Source: Robiginitalea sp. SC105
GTDB taxonomy: Bacteria > Bacteroidota > Bacteroidia > Flavobacteriales > Flavobacteriaceae
Assembly: GCF_014243345.1 (NCBI RefSeq)
Contig: NZ_JACLZF010000001.1
Coordinates: 682,001 to 746,000, forward strand
Direction of reading: 5' to 3'
DNA length: 64,000 bases
The notes under the pieces were generated by a model. The model did not search any database, was not told the origin of the DNA, and worked only from the letters and a program-made list of their open reading frames with translations. Shown here in pieces: positions 35,409-45,228 of the stretch (positions are counted from its first letter, which is position 1; each line of letters opens with the position of its first letter). Made by a program: the position numbers and the translations under genes.

Positions 35409-38400
35409 CTATTTATCCGCCAGCACCGGCGCTTTCCCGGGGGCAGGGGTCGGCAGGGCCTCCGCTTCGTTGTCCAGCACGTCTACCCGGTCCACGGTTT
35501 CTCCTTTTTTGAAATACAGCTTCGCGTCTTCCAGGGCCAGGTAGAGGCAGGGTACGATCACCAGGATGATGCTCGTGGCAAACACGATGCCGAAGCCCAG
35601 GGAGATGGCCATGGGGATGAGGTACTGGGCCTGGCTGGAGCGCTCCAGGATGATGGGCGCCAGCCCGCCGAAGGTGGTGAGCGTGGTGAGCATGATGGGT
35701 CGGAAACGCCTCAGGCCCGCTTCGTGGATGGACTCATAGACGGAGTTTTCCCTTCGCTGTTTGTTCGCGTAGTCGATCATGATCAGGGAGTCGTTCACCA
35801 CCACCCCGGAAAGGGCGATGACCCCCATCAAACTCACGATGGACAGGTCGTAGCCCAGCAGGATGTGCCCGATCACGGCCCCGATGATTCCAAAGGGAAT
35901 GGCCGTCATCACGATCAGCGGCTGGGTATAGCTGCCAAAGGCGATGGCCAGCAGGGCGTAGATGACGAACATGGCCATGCCGAAGCCGCTCCAGAGGCTG
36001 GCAGTGCTTTCCCGCATATCGGCCTGGGAACCCTCAAAGGTCCAGGTAATGCCCGGAAAATCGGCCCGCAGCTGGGGCAGTATTTCTTCCTGCATGCGGG
36101 CCAGGACGCGGCTCACCGCATTGGCAGGCTCGGTGTCCATCCCCACGTTGATCACGCGGCGCCCGTCGCGGCGGTTGATGCTGGTAAAGGCCTCCCGCTC
36201 TTCCACCTCGACCACGTCCAGCAGGGGGACCTGTACCCCGGTGGGGGTCACCACCAGGAAGTCCTCCAGGTTCTGGATATCCTTGCGTTCCTCGTAGGGG
36301 AGTTTCACGCGGATTTCGATCTCGTTCATCCCCCGCAGTTGCCGTAGCGCCAGGGCGCCGAAAAAGGCGTCCCGCACCTGCCGGCCTACGTCCCCGGAGG
36401 TCAGCCCCAGGTTCCGGCCCTCAGGCAGGAGCTTGAAGTCGTATTGCATCTTCCCCTTGTTGTAGTTGTCGGTGACGTCCCGGGTGTTGGAGAAGGTCTC
36501 CATCCGCTCGATAAAGGCGGCGCTGGCACGTTCCAGTACCTCCTCATCGGAATGGCTCAGGTCGATGCTGATGGCCTGCCGTGCCCCTCCCGGGCCGCGT
36601 TCCGCCTCGAAGGAGATCTGGTCCACCCCGTCGATGTCCCCGATGTTGTCCCGCCAGAGTTCGATGACCTCCCCGGCGGTGATGTCCCGCTGGTCCGGCG
36701 GCAGCATGACGATTTCCACGTCGATAAAGCTCTGCCCGCGCACATTGGTCTTGATCCCCTCGGCTACCTCGTAGAGGTTGTGTTCCTCGAACATCCGCTG
36801 GGTGGAGGCGGTCACGTCGTTGGCCACCCGTGCCGCCTGGTCCGGGGTGGTCCCCACCGGCAGGCGGATCCCGGCCTCGATCTCGTCGGCTGCCACCTCG
36901 GGCATCATGATCATCCCCATATGGTCGCTCAGGCCGTACGCGCCTACCATCACCAGCAGGGCCAGGGCGGCCGACAGGGTGACGTAGCGGTACTCCAGGC
37001 ATTTGTCCAGGAAGGGGCGGTAATAGCGGTCGATGACCCGGTCAAAGCCATTGGCGAATTGCCGCTGCCAGCCTCCCAGGCGGGAGGAGAACTGCTTGAT
37101 CACCGTGGGCCTTTTGTTCTCTTTGGGCTTATGCGCCAGGTGGGAGGGCAGGATAAAGAGGGCCTCCAGCAGGGAAACCGCCAGGATGACGATGACCACG
37201 ATGGGCAGGGGCTGCCAGAACATGCCGTTCTCCCCGGGCATGAAAAGCAGGGGCACAAAGGCGATGATGGTGGTGGCGATACTGAAGATGACGGGCTTGG
37301 ATACGTCGCGCGTACCCATGATGGCCGCCTGCATGAAGGAGTACCCCTTCTGCCGGTATTCGTAGACATTTTCCCCCACCACGATGGCGTCGTCCACCAC
37401 GATCCCCAGCACGACCAGGAAGCCGAACATGGCGATCATGTTGACGCTTACCCCGACCAGGGGCAGGAAGATCATCCCCCCGATAAAGGAGATGGCCATC
37501 CCCATCATTACCCAGAAGGCCAGGCGGGCCTCCAGGAAGAGCGTCAGGATCACCAATACGATGACGATGGCCATGAGCCCGTTTTCGGTGAGCAGGGACA
37601 GGCGTTCCCGGAAGTCTTCGGCCCGGTTGGAGTCAATGCGGAACTGCACCCCGGGGGGCAACTGGAAGTTGTCCATTTCGGTTTGTACGGCCTCGGCAAT
37701 GTCCAGCGGGCTCTGGTCCCCGATGCGGAAGATCTCCAACTCCACGGAGGGGGTGCCGTTGAACTGCCCGTGGAAGCCGACCTCGTCAAAACCGTCCCGG
37801 ATGGTGGCAATTTCGCCCAGGGTCACCTTGGCACCGCTGCCGGAGGTGATCACGGCGATCTCGCTGAATTCGTCCGCCCATTGCTTGCGCTCCTGCATCC
37901 GCAGCAGGATTTCCCCGGCCTGGGTTTCCACGGCCCCGGCGGGGACGTCCCGGCTGCTCTGCCGGATGATATCGGCCACCTGCCCCAGGGTGAGCCCGTA
38001 CTGCCGCAGGTTGTGGCGGGGGATCTCCACATGGGTCATGTATTCCGGCACGTTGTTCAGGGATACCTGGGTAATGTTCGGGTTGGCCAGCAGGCGGGTG
38101 CGCATGCGCTCGGCCAGCTGGCGGAGCGTCCAGATGTCCACGTCCCCGAAAATGCCTATTTCCATCACATCCCGTTGCCGGTCCTGCAGGGCCACCTCGG
38201 GCTGTTCGATATCGTCCGGGAAGGTCCGGATGCGGTTGACCGCCTGGTCGATGTCCTGGAAGGCCTTCATCCGGTCCGACCCGGCTACCAGTTCGATGGT
38301 CACGCTCCCGGAGCCCTCCCGGGCCTCGGATACGATTTCCTTGATGCCCTGCACGCCGCGGACGGCTTCCTCCACGGGCTGCAGGATGCCCTGTTCCACC

Positions 38401-38639
38401 TCGGCCGGGGAAGCCCCCGGATAGGCGACGCTCACATTCACGAAATCCAGCTGGAAATTCGGAAAGACTTCCTTCTGGATGTTGAACATGGTCCAGATCC
38501 CCCCTGCCAGCAATATGATCATCAGCAGGTTGGCCGCGATGCTGTTTTTGGCCATATAGGCAATGGCGCCCTCTTTGCGGCTGGTTTTCCCGCTTTCTTT
38601 CTCTCCGTTTGTCGGCTGTATTTTGTTTTCTTCTTCCAT
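35409..38639 (-). CDS. RND-family efflux pump inner-membrane subunit
   Basis: A 1076-residue proton-driven transporter with the RND layout of twelve membrane helices and two large periplasmic domains. The relay Asp416 and Asp417 in helix 4 ([14 protein letters not shown]) are conserved. The first helix ([18 protein letters not shown]) and the porter-domain segments [12 protein letters not shown] and [12 protein letters not shown] are typical of HAE-type multidrug or uncharacterised efflux pumps rather than heavy-metal pumps. It is the last gene of a three-gene operon, starting 3 nt after the adaptor stop. The N-terminus has an unusually long charged cytosolic stretch of about 30 residues. Confidence 0.95.
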   Translation of the reverse strand: MEEENKIQPTNGEKESGKTSRKEGAIAYMAKNSIAANLLMIILLAGGIWTMFNIQKEVFPNFQLDFVNVSVAYPGASPAEVEQGILQPVEEAVRGVQGIKEIVSEAREGSGSVTIELVAGSDRMKAFQDIDQAVNRIRTFPDDIEQPEVALQDRQRDVMEIGIFGDVDIWTLRQLAERMRTRLLANPNITQVSLNNVPEYMTHVEIPRHNLRQYGLTLGQVADIIRQSSRDVPAGAVETQAGEILLRMQERKQWADEFSEIAVITSGSGAKVTLGEIATIRDGFDEVGFHGQFNGTPSVELEIFRIGDQSPLDIAEAVQTEMDNFQLPPGVQFRIDSNRAEDFRERLSLLTENGLMAIVIVLVILTLFLEARLAFWVMMGMAISFIGGMIFLPLVGVSVNMIAMFGFLVVLGIVVDDAIVVGENVYEYRQKGYSFMQAAIMGTRDVSKPVIFSIATTIIAFVPLLFMPGENGMFWQPLPIVVIVILAVSLLEALFILPSHLAHKPKENKRPTVIKQFSSRLGGWQRQFANGFDRVIDRYYRPFLDKCLEYRYVTLSAALALLVMVGAYGLSDHMGMIMMPEVAADEIEAGIRLPVGTTPDQAARVANDVTASTQRMFEEHNLYEVAEGIKTNVRGQSFIDVEIVMLPPDQRDITAGEVIELWRDNIGDIDGVDQISFEAERGPGGARQAISIDLSHSDEEVLERASAAFIERMETFSNTRDVTDNYNKGKMQYDFKLLPEGRNLGLTSGDVGRQVRDAFFGALALRQLRGMNEIEIRVKLPYEERKDIQNLEDFLVVTPTGVQVPLLDVVEVEEREAFTSINRRDGRRVINVGMDTEPANAVSRVLARMQEEILPQLRADFPGITWTFEGSQADMRESTASLWSGFGMAMFVIYALLAIAFGSYTQPLIVMTAIPFGIIGAVIGHILLGYDLSIVSLMGVIALSGVVVNDSLIMIDYANKQRRENSVYESIHEAGLRRFRPIMLTTLTTFGGLAPIILERSSQAQYLIPMAISLGFGIVFATSIILVIVPCLYLALEDAKLYFKKGETVDRVDVLDNEAEALPTPAPGKAPVLADK

Positions 38640-38642
38640 GGG

Positions 38643-39863
38643 TTAGTCGGTTTGGGCGGTTGTGGCGGCTTCTTCAGCCGTAGGTACCGCAGCCGTTTCG
38701 GGCGTGCTCCCTTCGGTCCTCAGGGCGATGCCGTCGGTAACCGTGCTCAGGTTGGTAGTGACCACCTGGTCGTCTCCCCCGAGCCCGCCCGAGATGTAGG
38801 CATAGTTCATATCGGTCAGCACCACAGTCACATCCCGGACCGAAAGCTTGCCGTCCTCATTGACCCATACGGTGTTGTTGGACCGCAGGTAATCCCGGCT
38901 GATGCGCACCATTTCCTCCATGGGCCGTCCCTCGATCTGGCAATCCACGAAGGAACCGATCATCAGGGGCGGGGTGCCGGGGGGCGCGTTGCGCGCAAGC
39001 GGGTCCCTGACTTCTACCAGTACCCGGGCCAGGCGGGTCTGGGCATCCAGGGCCCCTACCTGCCGGAACAGCCGGCCTTCGCGTACGGCCTCGGGGTCCC
39101 AGACGGACCGGTTGCGGATGATTACCCGGGCGCCTTCCTGCCCGTCCCGGGGGAATTCAAGCCAGCGCAAATGGGTAACCGGTACGGTGAGCTCTACCCA
39201 ATAGGCGTGGGTGCCCACCAGGCGGCCGATATTGTCCCCGGGGGAAACCTGGGAGCCCACTGTGACGTTCTGGGTGAGGATATGGGCATCAAAGGGGGCC
39301 CGGACCGTGGCCCGGTCCAGGTTGAGCTGGGCCTGTGACACTGCTGCCTCGGCCGCCTTGATGCGTGCCTGTATGGCCTGAAGCTGCGGCTTCCGCAGTA
39401 CGAGTTCCCGCTCCTCGGGGGAAAGGGAATCGCCTCCCACCAGGGCCAGGTCCTGTTCGGCCACCTTCTGCCGGCCCATCTCCACGTTCAGGTCGGTCTG
39501 GGCCTGCATGAGTTCGCTCCGCCTCAGCTCCAGCACATTCTGGAAGTCGGCCCGGTTGATCTGCAGCAGGATTTCCCCTTCGCTCACAAAGCCGCCCGGG
39601 GCAAAGGAAGGGTCCCGGCGGACCACCGGGCCCGCGACCATGGAGCTCAGCTGCACGTCTTCCACGGCCCGGACGGAGCCGGTGGCGGAGAGTACAGGCG
39701 TAAAGGTGCCGGCTTCGGCCGGGACGGTTTCGACCAGCATGGCGGTCTGCCGCGTGGCAGCCTCCCGCTGGGCAGTGGGCTCGGTGGAGTAGATCAGCAG
39801 GGTGACCAGGGCCGCGCCGCCGAGGATGGCCAGGCAGATGAAAATGAGTTTCCTTTGATTCAT
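38643..39863 (-). CDS. RND efflux periplasmic adaptor (membrane fusion protein)
   Basis: A 406-residue adaptor with an N-terminal membrane anchor (residues 6-24). The order is a beta-barrel/lipoyl half (GSVRAVEDVQLSSMVAG), a coiled-coil hairpin (about residues 105-175, ELRRSELMQAQTDLN ... KAAEAAVSQAQLNLDRA) and a second lipoyl half (APFDAHILTQNVTVGSQVSPGD). It joins the pump to the outer-membrane channel. Its start overlaps the stop of the TolC-like gene by 4 nt (ATGA), so the two are translationally coupled. Confidence 0.95.
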   Translation of the reverse strand: MNQRKLIFICLAILGGAALVTLLIYSTEPTAQREAATRQTAMLVETVPAEAGTFTPVLSATGSVRAVEDVQLSSMVAGPVVRRDPSFAPGGFVSEGEILLQINRADFQNVLELRRSELMQAQTDLNVEMGRQKVAEQDLALVGGDSLSPEERELVLRKPQLQAIQARIKAAEAAVSQAQLNLDRATVRAPFDAHILTQNVTVGSQVSPGDNIGRLVGTHAYWVELTVPVTHLRWLEFPRDGQEGARVIIRNRSVWDPEAVREGRLFRQVGALDAQTRLARVLVEVRDPLARNAPPGTPPLMIGSFVDCQIEGRPMEEMVRISRDYLRSNNTVWVNEDGKLSVRDVTVVLTDMNYAYISGGLGGDDQVVTTNLSTVTDGIALRTEGSTPETAAVPTAEEAATTAQTD

Positions 39864-41221
39864 GGTGTTGTCTTTTCGGAGGTTAGGGCAAGCTCCCTTT
39901 GGGTTTCAAAAGGTCCTGCCAGGGCCCGGTAGAGCCCCACGCGGATTTCCAGCTGCTCCAGGCGGGCATCGATCAGGTCGCGCTTGAGTTGTTGTTCCTG
40001 GTCGAGCCCGATGAGCACGTCCAGGTAGGGGCTGAAGCCGTTCAGGAATTCGTTGCGTAGCTGGCCGTTGGTCTTCTGAGCTAGCGTCAGTTGCTTTTCC
40101 AGGGTGGCCAGGCGGGTTGTCTGGACTTCTTCCCGGACAATGGCGTCCTCTACTTCCCGGAAGGCGGTGAGGACGCTCTGGCCGTAATTGTAGATGGCTT
40201 CCTGCCGCACGGATTTGTTCCGGTTGGCCTCGGCCGACAGGGCACCCCCGTAAAAAAGCGGGGCCACGATATTCCCCGCCAGGGTGTAGGCCCATTCCTG
40301 GAACAAACTTTCGTAATCATTGGCCCGCTGTTGCCCGGAAAGCCGGAGGGAGAGGCGGGGATACTTGGCCCGGACCGCTGTGGCGTAATCCCGGTCGGCG
40401 GCCTGCAGGGACAGGTAGGCCTGTTGGATATCCGGTCGGCGCCGGACGAGTTCCAGAGGCAGGCCGGTAGCCGGTAATTCCGGGAGGTCAGGAAAATCCA
40501 GGGCCTCCGGGGCATCCTTGGCTTGGGGCTGCCGTCCCAGCAAGACGGCCAGCTGGTTTTCCAGCAGGGCCACGTCCCGCATAAAAAGCAACCGCTGGTT
40601 ACGGGTGGATTCCAGCAATTGCTGTTGCCGGAGGATATCAACCGCCCGTACCTGCCCACCTCCGAACCGGGCGCGAATAAGGCGGAAGATATCCTCGTTA
40701 GTCTGTATCTGTTCCTCTGCCAGGGCGAGTTGCTGGCGGGCGGCCTTCAGGCGGAACCAGGCGAGGCTTACCTCGGCCGCCAGGGAAAGGGAGGCGGTCT
40801 GGTAGTCCGCCAGGCTGGCCCGGGCACGGAACTGTTCGGCCCTGAGGCCGGTGCCGATCCTGCCCCAGAGGTCCACTTCATATTGGGCCGAGGCGCCAAA
40901 CTGGATGTTCTCCCCCCCGGCAAAATCGGGTTGGGGGCGGCTGATGGCGCTCTGGGCGCCGGCCTCGAACTGGGGCCAGCGGTTGCCTTTTTCCCTTTTG
41001 TAGACAAATTGCGCCTGCCGGAAGCGTTCCCAGGTGGCGGCCAGGTTGTAATTGCGGGTCAGGGCAGAATCGATGAGGGTATGGAGGGCCGGGTCGTCGA
41101 AGGATTGCCACCACTGCTGGGGCAGGGGTACCGTGCCGGCGCTGGATAAGGTCTGCAGGGAATCCAGGCCCGTGGTAGGCTCTATGCTGCTGCGGGAGGG
41201 CCCGCAACCGGACAATATCAT
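39860..41221 (-). CDS. TolC-like outer-membrane efflux lipoprotein (NodT family)
   Basis: At least 453 residues: two outer-membrane-factor repeats with long coiled-coil helices and the family segments QQWWQSFDDPALHTLIDSAL, LLGRQPQ and VRRRPDIQQAYLSLQAA. The first ATG (41221) lies inside the signal peptide, directly before the lipobox LSGC. The frame is open upstream to a stop at 41360-41362 and encodes a hydrophobic stretch (AWYFLCLTAIFL) that completes the signal, but contains no ATG, GTG or TTG. The real start is therefore upstream of 41221 and non-standard, or a frameshift is present. It is the first gene of the efflux operon. Confidence 0.9.
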   Translation of the reverse strand: MILSGCGPSRSSIEPTTGLDSLQTLSSAGTVPLPQQWWQSFDDPALHTLIDSALTRNYNLAATWERFRQAQFVYKREKGNRWPQFEAGAQSAISRPQPDFAGGENIQFGASAQYEVDLWGRIGTGLRAEQFRARASLADYQTASLSLAAEVSLAWFRLKAARQQLALAEEQIQTNEDIFRLIRARFGGGQVRAVDILRQQQLLESTRNQRLLFMRDVALLENQLAVLLGRQPQAKDAPEALDFPDLPELPATGLPLELVRRRPDIQQAYLSLQAADRDYATAVRAKYPRLSLRLSGQQRANDYESLFQEWAYTLAGNIVAPLFYGGALSAEANRNKSVRQEAIYNYGQSVLTAFREVEDAIVREEVQTTRLATLEKQLTLAQKTNGQLRNEFLNGFSPYLDVLIGLDQEQQLKRDLIDARLEQLEIRVGLYRALAGPFETQRELALTSEKTTP

Positions 41222-41359
41222 CAGGAATATAGCCGTCAGGCAAAGGAAATACCACGCCCTGCCGGTTGGGGCAGACGGGGGCGTTTCAGGAGGTCCCGGT
41301 ATTTGTTTGTTCTCAGGTATAATAGGTATTCCAATGAAGGATAGGTTGTCTGCTATTAT

Positions 41360-41367
41360 TTAAGATA
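41360..41367 (-). promoter_or_regulatory. Possible promoter of the efflux operon
   Basis: On the minus strand TATCTTAA follows a TTG by 15 nt. The predicted transcript would start near 41353 and cover the uninterrupted frame that leads into the TolC-like gene. Confidence 0.35.
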
Positions 41368-41441
41368 CAATAAATGGCCCAAGGTTTAAAGCAACGGGGA
41401 CCGGCGAAAACCAGGAATTATATAAGTAATTGAAAAAGAGA

Positions 41442-41570
41442 ATGATAGAAGGTGTTAAACCTTTGCTAAAGTTCAAAATTGCCGAGAAATTAACCGATGT
41501 CGGCTTCCGGGTGATTGCGATAGGAATTAATCGCTATCTTGTTGCAAAAGAAAGAGATGGGCCCCCTTAA
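41442..41570 (+). CDS. Candidate 42-residue peptide, weak
   Basis: An ATG-started frame encodes MIEGVKPLLKFKIAEKLTDV and continues with an ordinary-looking mix of hydrophobic and charged residues to ...VAKERDGPP. It overlaps the start of the next gene by 14 nt in another frame. The region is AT-rich. It could be a real small protein, a gene remnant or chance; I recognise no family. Confidence 0.25.
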   Translation: MIEGVKPLLKFKIAEKLTDVGFRVIAIGINRYLVAKERDGPP

Positions 41571-42324
41571 TTTGTCCTGCCGTTCAGGATGGTTTTTGTT
41601 CGGGATGCTTGTATTCGGTTGGCCCGGGATGCCTGCCACCTGCCTGGCCCAGGACCCACCTTCCTACACCTGGATCAAAACCCTGGAGCAGGTTCCGGAG
41701 CGCTTCGAGGATATGTATACTACCGGGGCCGTGACCGTCCTTCAGGGGGGAGAAGTCCTGCAGGGCTCCAAAGCGATCGGTGCCTGGTGGAAGGAAAGGG
41801 AACTGGCCCTGGATTCCATGTTCAGTATCGGCACAGAGCAGGCGCACGTGCCAGGATATGAATATGAGGTTTCGCAATTGGTATCACGGGACGGCACCAC
41901 CCGGAAATTGATGGTCATCTGGAACCTGGAAGGGGAACACCCACGGCGGGAACTGGAAGTGGTGGCCGAAGTACGGCCGCTGAAGCATTTCCGGGAGCAA
42001 CTGGAGGCCCGCCGGGCTGCGTGGATGGACCATTGCAATGCGCACCGGGTGGAGCAGCTTGTCAACGATTTATACGCCCCCAATGCTCTGTATTACAACC
42101 ACCGTCCTCTGGTGCGGGGTAGGGAGGAGATTATAAATACTTACCGGTATATGAAGAATACCGGTTACCGGCTTAAGCTGGAACCACTGCTGGTGGAACC
42201 GGTCAATGAACACCTGGTTTTTGAAATCGGCCAGTGCAGTGGCTCCTATCCGGGTAAGTACATTTTGGTGTGGACCCGGGAGGAAGACGGAAAATGGTAT
42301 ATCCTGCTGGATTCGAATATATAG
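41557..42324 (+). CDS. Secreted NTF2-like (SnoaL/DUF4440-type) protein
   Basis: About 255 residues, with an N-terminal hydrophobic signal (LFGMLVFGWPGMPATCLAQ). The mature part appears to hold two NTF2-like cone folds: one around FEDMYTTGAVTVLQGGEVLQGSKAIGAWW and one around VNDLYAPNALYYNHRPLVRGREEIINTY. Each has the typical 'place for a ligand, then xGxxxI' pattern. Such proteins are ketosteroid-isomerase-like or binding proteins and the activity is unknown. The ATG at 41557 is preferred; a TTG at 41539 is possible. Confidence 0.75.
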   Translation: MGPLNLSCRSGWFLFGMLVFGWPGMPATCLAQDPPSYTWIKTLEQVPERFEDMYTTGAVTVLQGGEVLQGSKAIGAWWKERELALDSMFSIGTEQAHVPGYEYEVSQLVSRDGTTRKLMVIWNLEGEHPRRELEVVAEVRPLKHFREQLEARRAAWMDHCNAHRVEQLVNDLYAPNALYYNHRPLVRGREEIINTYRYMKNTGYRLKLEPLLVEPVNEHLVFEIGQCSGSYPGKYILVWTREEDGKWYILLDSNI

Positions 42325-42376
42325 GGGAGCGCTATATGCTGCTACCTGGCTGCATGTCTGGTTTTAAAATCATAAA

Positions 42377-42401
42377 GGCGCTATTAAACGGCGCTATTAA
42401 A
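42377..42401 (+). repeat. Two 12-bp direct repeats before the glycosyltransferase gene
   Basis: GGCGCTATTAAA occurs at 42377-42388 and 42390-42401, one nucleotide apart. A third GCGCTAT lies at 42329-42335. The repeats end 11 nt before the GTG start codon and may be an operator or a slippage duplication. Confidence 0.6.
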
Positions 42402-42412
42402 GGGGTTTGCAA

Positions 42413-43666
42413 GTGAAAATCCTACTCGTTTCCATCGGTACCCGGGGCGATATGGAACCCTTCCTGGCCATTGGGGAAATGCTGCGCAAGGCGGGGCATG
42501 AGACTATCTGCGTTTTCCCCGAGCAATTCCGCAACCTGGCTGAGGAGGGCGGCCACCATTTCGAATCGCTGGGGCCGGAATTCATGCAGATGCTGGAAAG
42601 CGACACGGGGAAGGCGGCCATGGGTGGCAGTGTCTCCACCTGGAAAAAGCTGAAGGCCTACAGGGCCCTCCAAAAGGAATACCTGAAAATCAGTAAAAAG
42701 GTCGCAATCAGGCAATACCAGTCGGTACAAAAATGGCTTCCTGACCGATTGGTACATCATGCAAAGGCCATCTATCCAGTGATTTGGGGGCTAGATCACC
42801 CTGGAAAAACTATCCTGGTGAGCCCGGTCCCCTATGTGCTCCACCCGGTCCGGAATTATTCCCACATTGGCTTTAACCGAAACCTGGGCCCCTTCCTGAA
42901 CAGGATGACCTTCAAGATCGGGCACTGGGGGTTGTCCTACACGATACGGAAAACCGCAAAGGAGCTTCCGGGTAACCCCGGGCTGAGTTCAGGGGAAATC
43001 AACCAGGCGCTCTTCGATACCCGGGCCGTTTATACGGTTTCACCCGCCTTGTTCGCGCAGCCCCCGGAATGGGCCGACCACGTCCGCGTGCTGGGATACC
43101 ACGAGCGGGACAAGGCGGTCCGATGGAAACCGGAACCCGAGCTGGTGGCGTTTTTCCACAAGCACCCGAAATTGCTGATGGTCACCCTGGGGAGCATGAC
43201 CAACCCGGACCCGCCCGGGAAAACCCGGATATTCCTGAATGTCCTGAAAAGGCTGGGCATCCCGGCCCTGATCAATACGGCGGGGGGCGGCCTGGAACCG
43301 CCAAAAGCTTACGATACCGATCAGTTTTATTTTGTAGACAGCATCCCGTACGACTGGGCATTGCCACGCATCTACGGCCTGGTACACCACGGGGGCTCGG
43401 GCACCACCCACATGGCGGCGAAGTACGGCTGCGTTTCCCTGGTAATACCGCACATCATTGACCAGTTCCTCTGGAACCGATTATTGGCCGCCAAGGGTTT
43501 AGGACCAAAAGGACCTGCCATCACCCGGCTGAACGAGGAACGCCTGGAACCCCTGTTAAAGGACCTGTGGTCCAATACCTCCTACAAGGAAAGAGCCGGC
43601 GAAATTGCCGTCGAAATGAAAAAGGAGGATTTCCGGGAGGAACTCCTGAAATTAATCCTGGATTAA
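42413..43666 (+). CDS. Glycosyltransferase family 1 (UGT-like)
   Basis: A 417-residue GT-B fold transferase. The N-terminal motif KILLVSIGTRGDMEPFLAIGEML and the C-terminal donor-binding motif LVHHGGSGTTHMAAKYG match sterol and antibiotic glucosyltransferases of family GT1. The acceptor is probably a lipid or a hydrophobic small molecule, but this is not visible. The GTG at 42413 is chosen because AAAGGGG lies 9 nt upstream; a TTG two codons earlier is the alternative. The stop overlaps the stop of the convergent MATE gene by 4 nt. Confidence 0.88.
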   Translation: MKILLVSIGTRGDMEPFLAIGEMLRKAGHETICVFPEQFRNLAEEGGHHFESLGPEFMQMLESDTGKAAMGGSVSTWKKLKAYRALQKEYLKISKKVAIRQYQSVQKWLPDRLVHHAKAIYPVIWGLDHPGKTILVSPVPYVLHPVRNYSHIGFNRNLGPFLNRMTFKIGHWGLSYTIRKTAKELPGNPGLSSGEINQALFDTRAVYTVSPALFAQPPEWADHVRVLGYHERDKAVRWKPEPELVAFFHKHPKLLMVTLGSMTNPDPPGKTRIFLNVLKRLGIPALINTAGGGLEPPKAYDTDQFYFVDSIPYDWALPRIYGLVHHGGSGTTHMAAKYGCVSLVIPHIIDQFLWNRLLAAKGLGPKGPAITRLNEERLEPLLKDLWSNTSYKERAGEIAVEMKKEDFREELLKLILD

Positions 43667-45060
43667 ACCGCTTCCCCTGCTGGCCGGCCAAGGTCCCGGT
43701 TTATCTCCCGCTTCAGGAAATACCCCGTCACGACGGTCGATAGGAAATCCGCGATTGGGAAGGAAATCCAAACGCCCAGTTCCCCCAGGTAATTCGGGAG
43801 GATCAGGATGAAGGGGATAAAGAAGAAGCCCTGGCGGGTCAGGGTCAGCAACAGGGCCGGGGTGGCCTTGCCGATGGCCTGGAAATACGCCGCTCCGATC
43901 AGTTGCAACGCAATGATGGGGGTGGCGGCGAACACCCACCGCATGGCGGAAGGGGCGTTGTTCAGCACAAAGTTATTGGTGGCGATTTCCTTGGCGGACA
44001 TATCGGCCCGGTTGCTCAGGAACAGGTCGGCTATCTCGGCCGGGAATACCATGAGCACCACAAAAACGAGGGAGGCCACCAGGGCCGCATACTTGATGGC
44101 CGTGTAGATGGATTCCCGCACCCGGGCATATTTGGCGGCCCCGTAGTTAAAGCCGGCAATGGGCAAAAAGCCCTGGGTGACCCCGAAGACCGGGAAGAGT
44201 GCGAACATGAGCATCCGCCCGATGATCGCATAGACCGCCACGCTGGCTTCCCCGCCCAGGCTGAACAAGATGTTGTTGAGCAGCAGGTAGGTGATGGAGG
44301 TAACCGCCTGACGGGCAAGGGTCACGAACCCCAGGGACCCGATCTCCCTGAGGATGGGCCGGTCCAGCCCGAAGTGCGACCAGCCGATCTTGAGCTCCGA
44401 ATTCCGGGAGAGGAAAAAATACAGGATATACCCGAAGCAAAGCAGGTAGCTGCCGGTGGTGGCCCAGGCAGCCCCGTGCATGCCCCAGTCGAAAATATAG
44501 ATAAACACATAGTCCAGGACCAGGTTGCCCACCGAGGGGATGATCATCGCGATCATCGCAAATTTGGGCTTCCCCTCTGCCCGGATAACGGTATTCCCCA
44601 TCATGCACAGGGCGAGGAACGGGACCCCGTAGAGGACGATCTTGTAATAAACTTTGGCAGGTGCAAAGATGTCCCCCTTACCCCCGAAGGCAGGGATGAG
44701 CGAATCCACGTAATAGAGCCCGAGCGCTACCATGGAACAGGTAATGAGCACGGTCAGGGTCAGCTGGTTGCCAAAGGTTTTCAGCGCCTTTTCGGTGTTG
44801 TTGGCCCCTAGGGCCCGGCTGATGATGCTGCTTCCGCCAATGCCGATAGCCATCCCCAGGGCCGCGATAAAAAAGGAAACGGGCAGGACCACGTTGATGG
44901 CCGCAATGGCGATGGACCCGATCCAGTTACCGACGAAAACCGTATCGACCAGGATGTTCAGGCTCATCACCAGGATGCCGATGGAAGCCGGGACGGCCTG
45001 GCGGATGAGCAGGGGCCCGATGGGTTGTGTGCCGAGTTGTTCGGAAGTGACTTTTGCCAT
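43663..45060 (-). CDS. MATE-family efflux transporter
   Basis: A 465-residue antiporter with twelve predicted membrane helices in two related halves. Family features include PASIGILVMSLNILVDTVFVG in helix 1, GGSSIISRALGANN in the first loop and GVTQGFLPIAGFNYGA in helix 7. It exports cationic drugs or metabolites using a sodium or proton gradient. A perfect TAnnTTTG box on the minus strand (45081-45088) precedes it, so it probably has its own promoter although the gamma-glutamyltransferase gene lies upstream on the same strand. Confidence 0.94.
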   Translation of the reverse strand: MAKVTSEQLGTQPIGPLLIRQAVPASIGILVMSLNILVDTVFVGNWIGSIAIAAINVVLPVSFFIAALGMAIGIGGSSIISRALGANNTEKALKTFGNQLTLTVLITCSMVALGLYYVDSLIPAFGGKGDIFAPAKVYYKIVLYGVPFLALCMMGNTVIRAEGKPKFAMIAMIIPSVGNLVLDYVFIYIFDWGMHGAAWATTGSYLLCFGYILYFFLSRNSELKIGWSHFGLDRPILREIGSLGFVTLARQAVTSITYLLLNNILFSLGGEASVAVYAIIGRMLMFALFPVFGVTQGFLPIAGFNYGAAKYARVRESIYTAIKYAALVASLVFVVLMVFPAEIADLFLSNRADMSAKEIATNNFVLNNAPSAMRWVFAATPIIALQLIGAAYFQAIGKATPALLLTLTRQGFFFIPFILILPNYLGELGVWISFPIADFLSTVVTGYFLKREINRDLGRPAGEAV

Positions 45061-45080
45061 GGGATGTGTTAGCGACCCTG

Positions 45081-45088
45081 CAAAACTA
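45081..45088 (-). promoter_or_regulatory. TAnnTTTG box before the MATE gene
   Basis: The minus strand reads TAGTTTTG, ending 20 nt before the start codon at 45060. No clear TTG element is seen upstream. Confidence 0.45.
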
Positions 45089-45228
45089 CGGATGATTCCG
45101 CTAGCATGCGCGCTATTGCCTCACGGAATCTACCCGGTAGGATTTCCGGCGGGCTATTCGCAGGTTGTTTCGGTCCACGGTAAGGTCCTGGGGGCCAACA
45201 GGAATTGGAATTTCCGCCCGGGGGCTAA

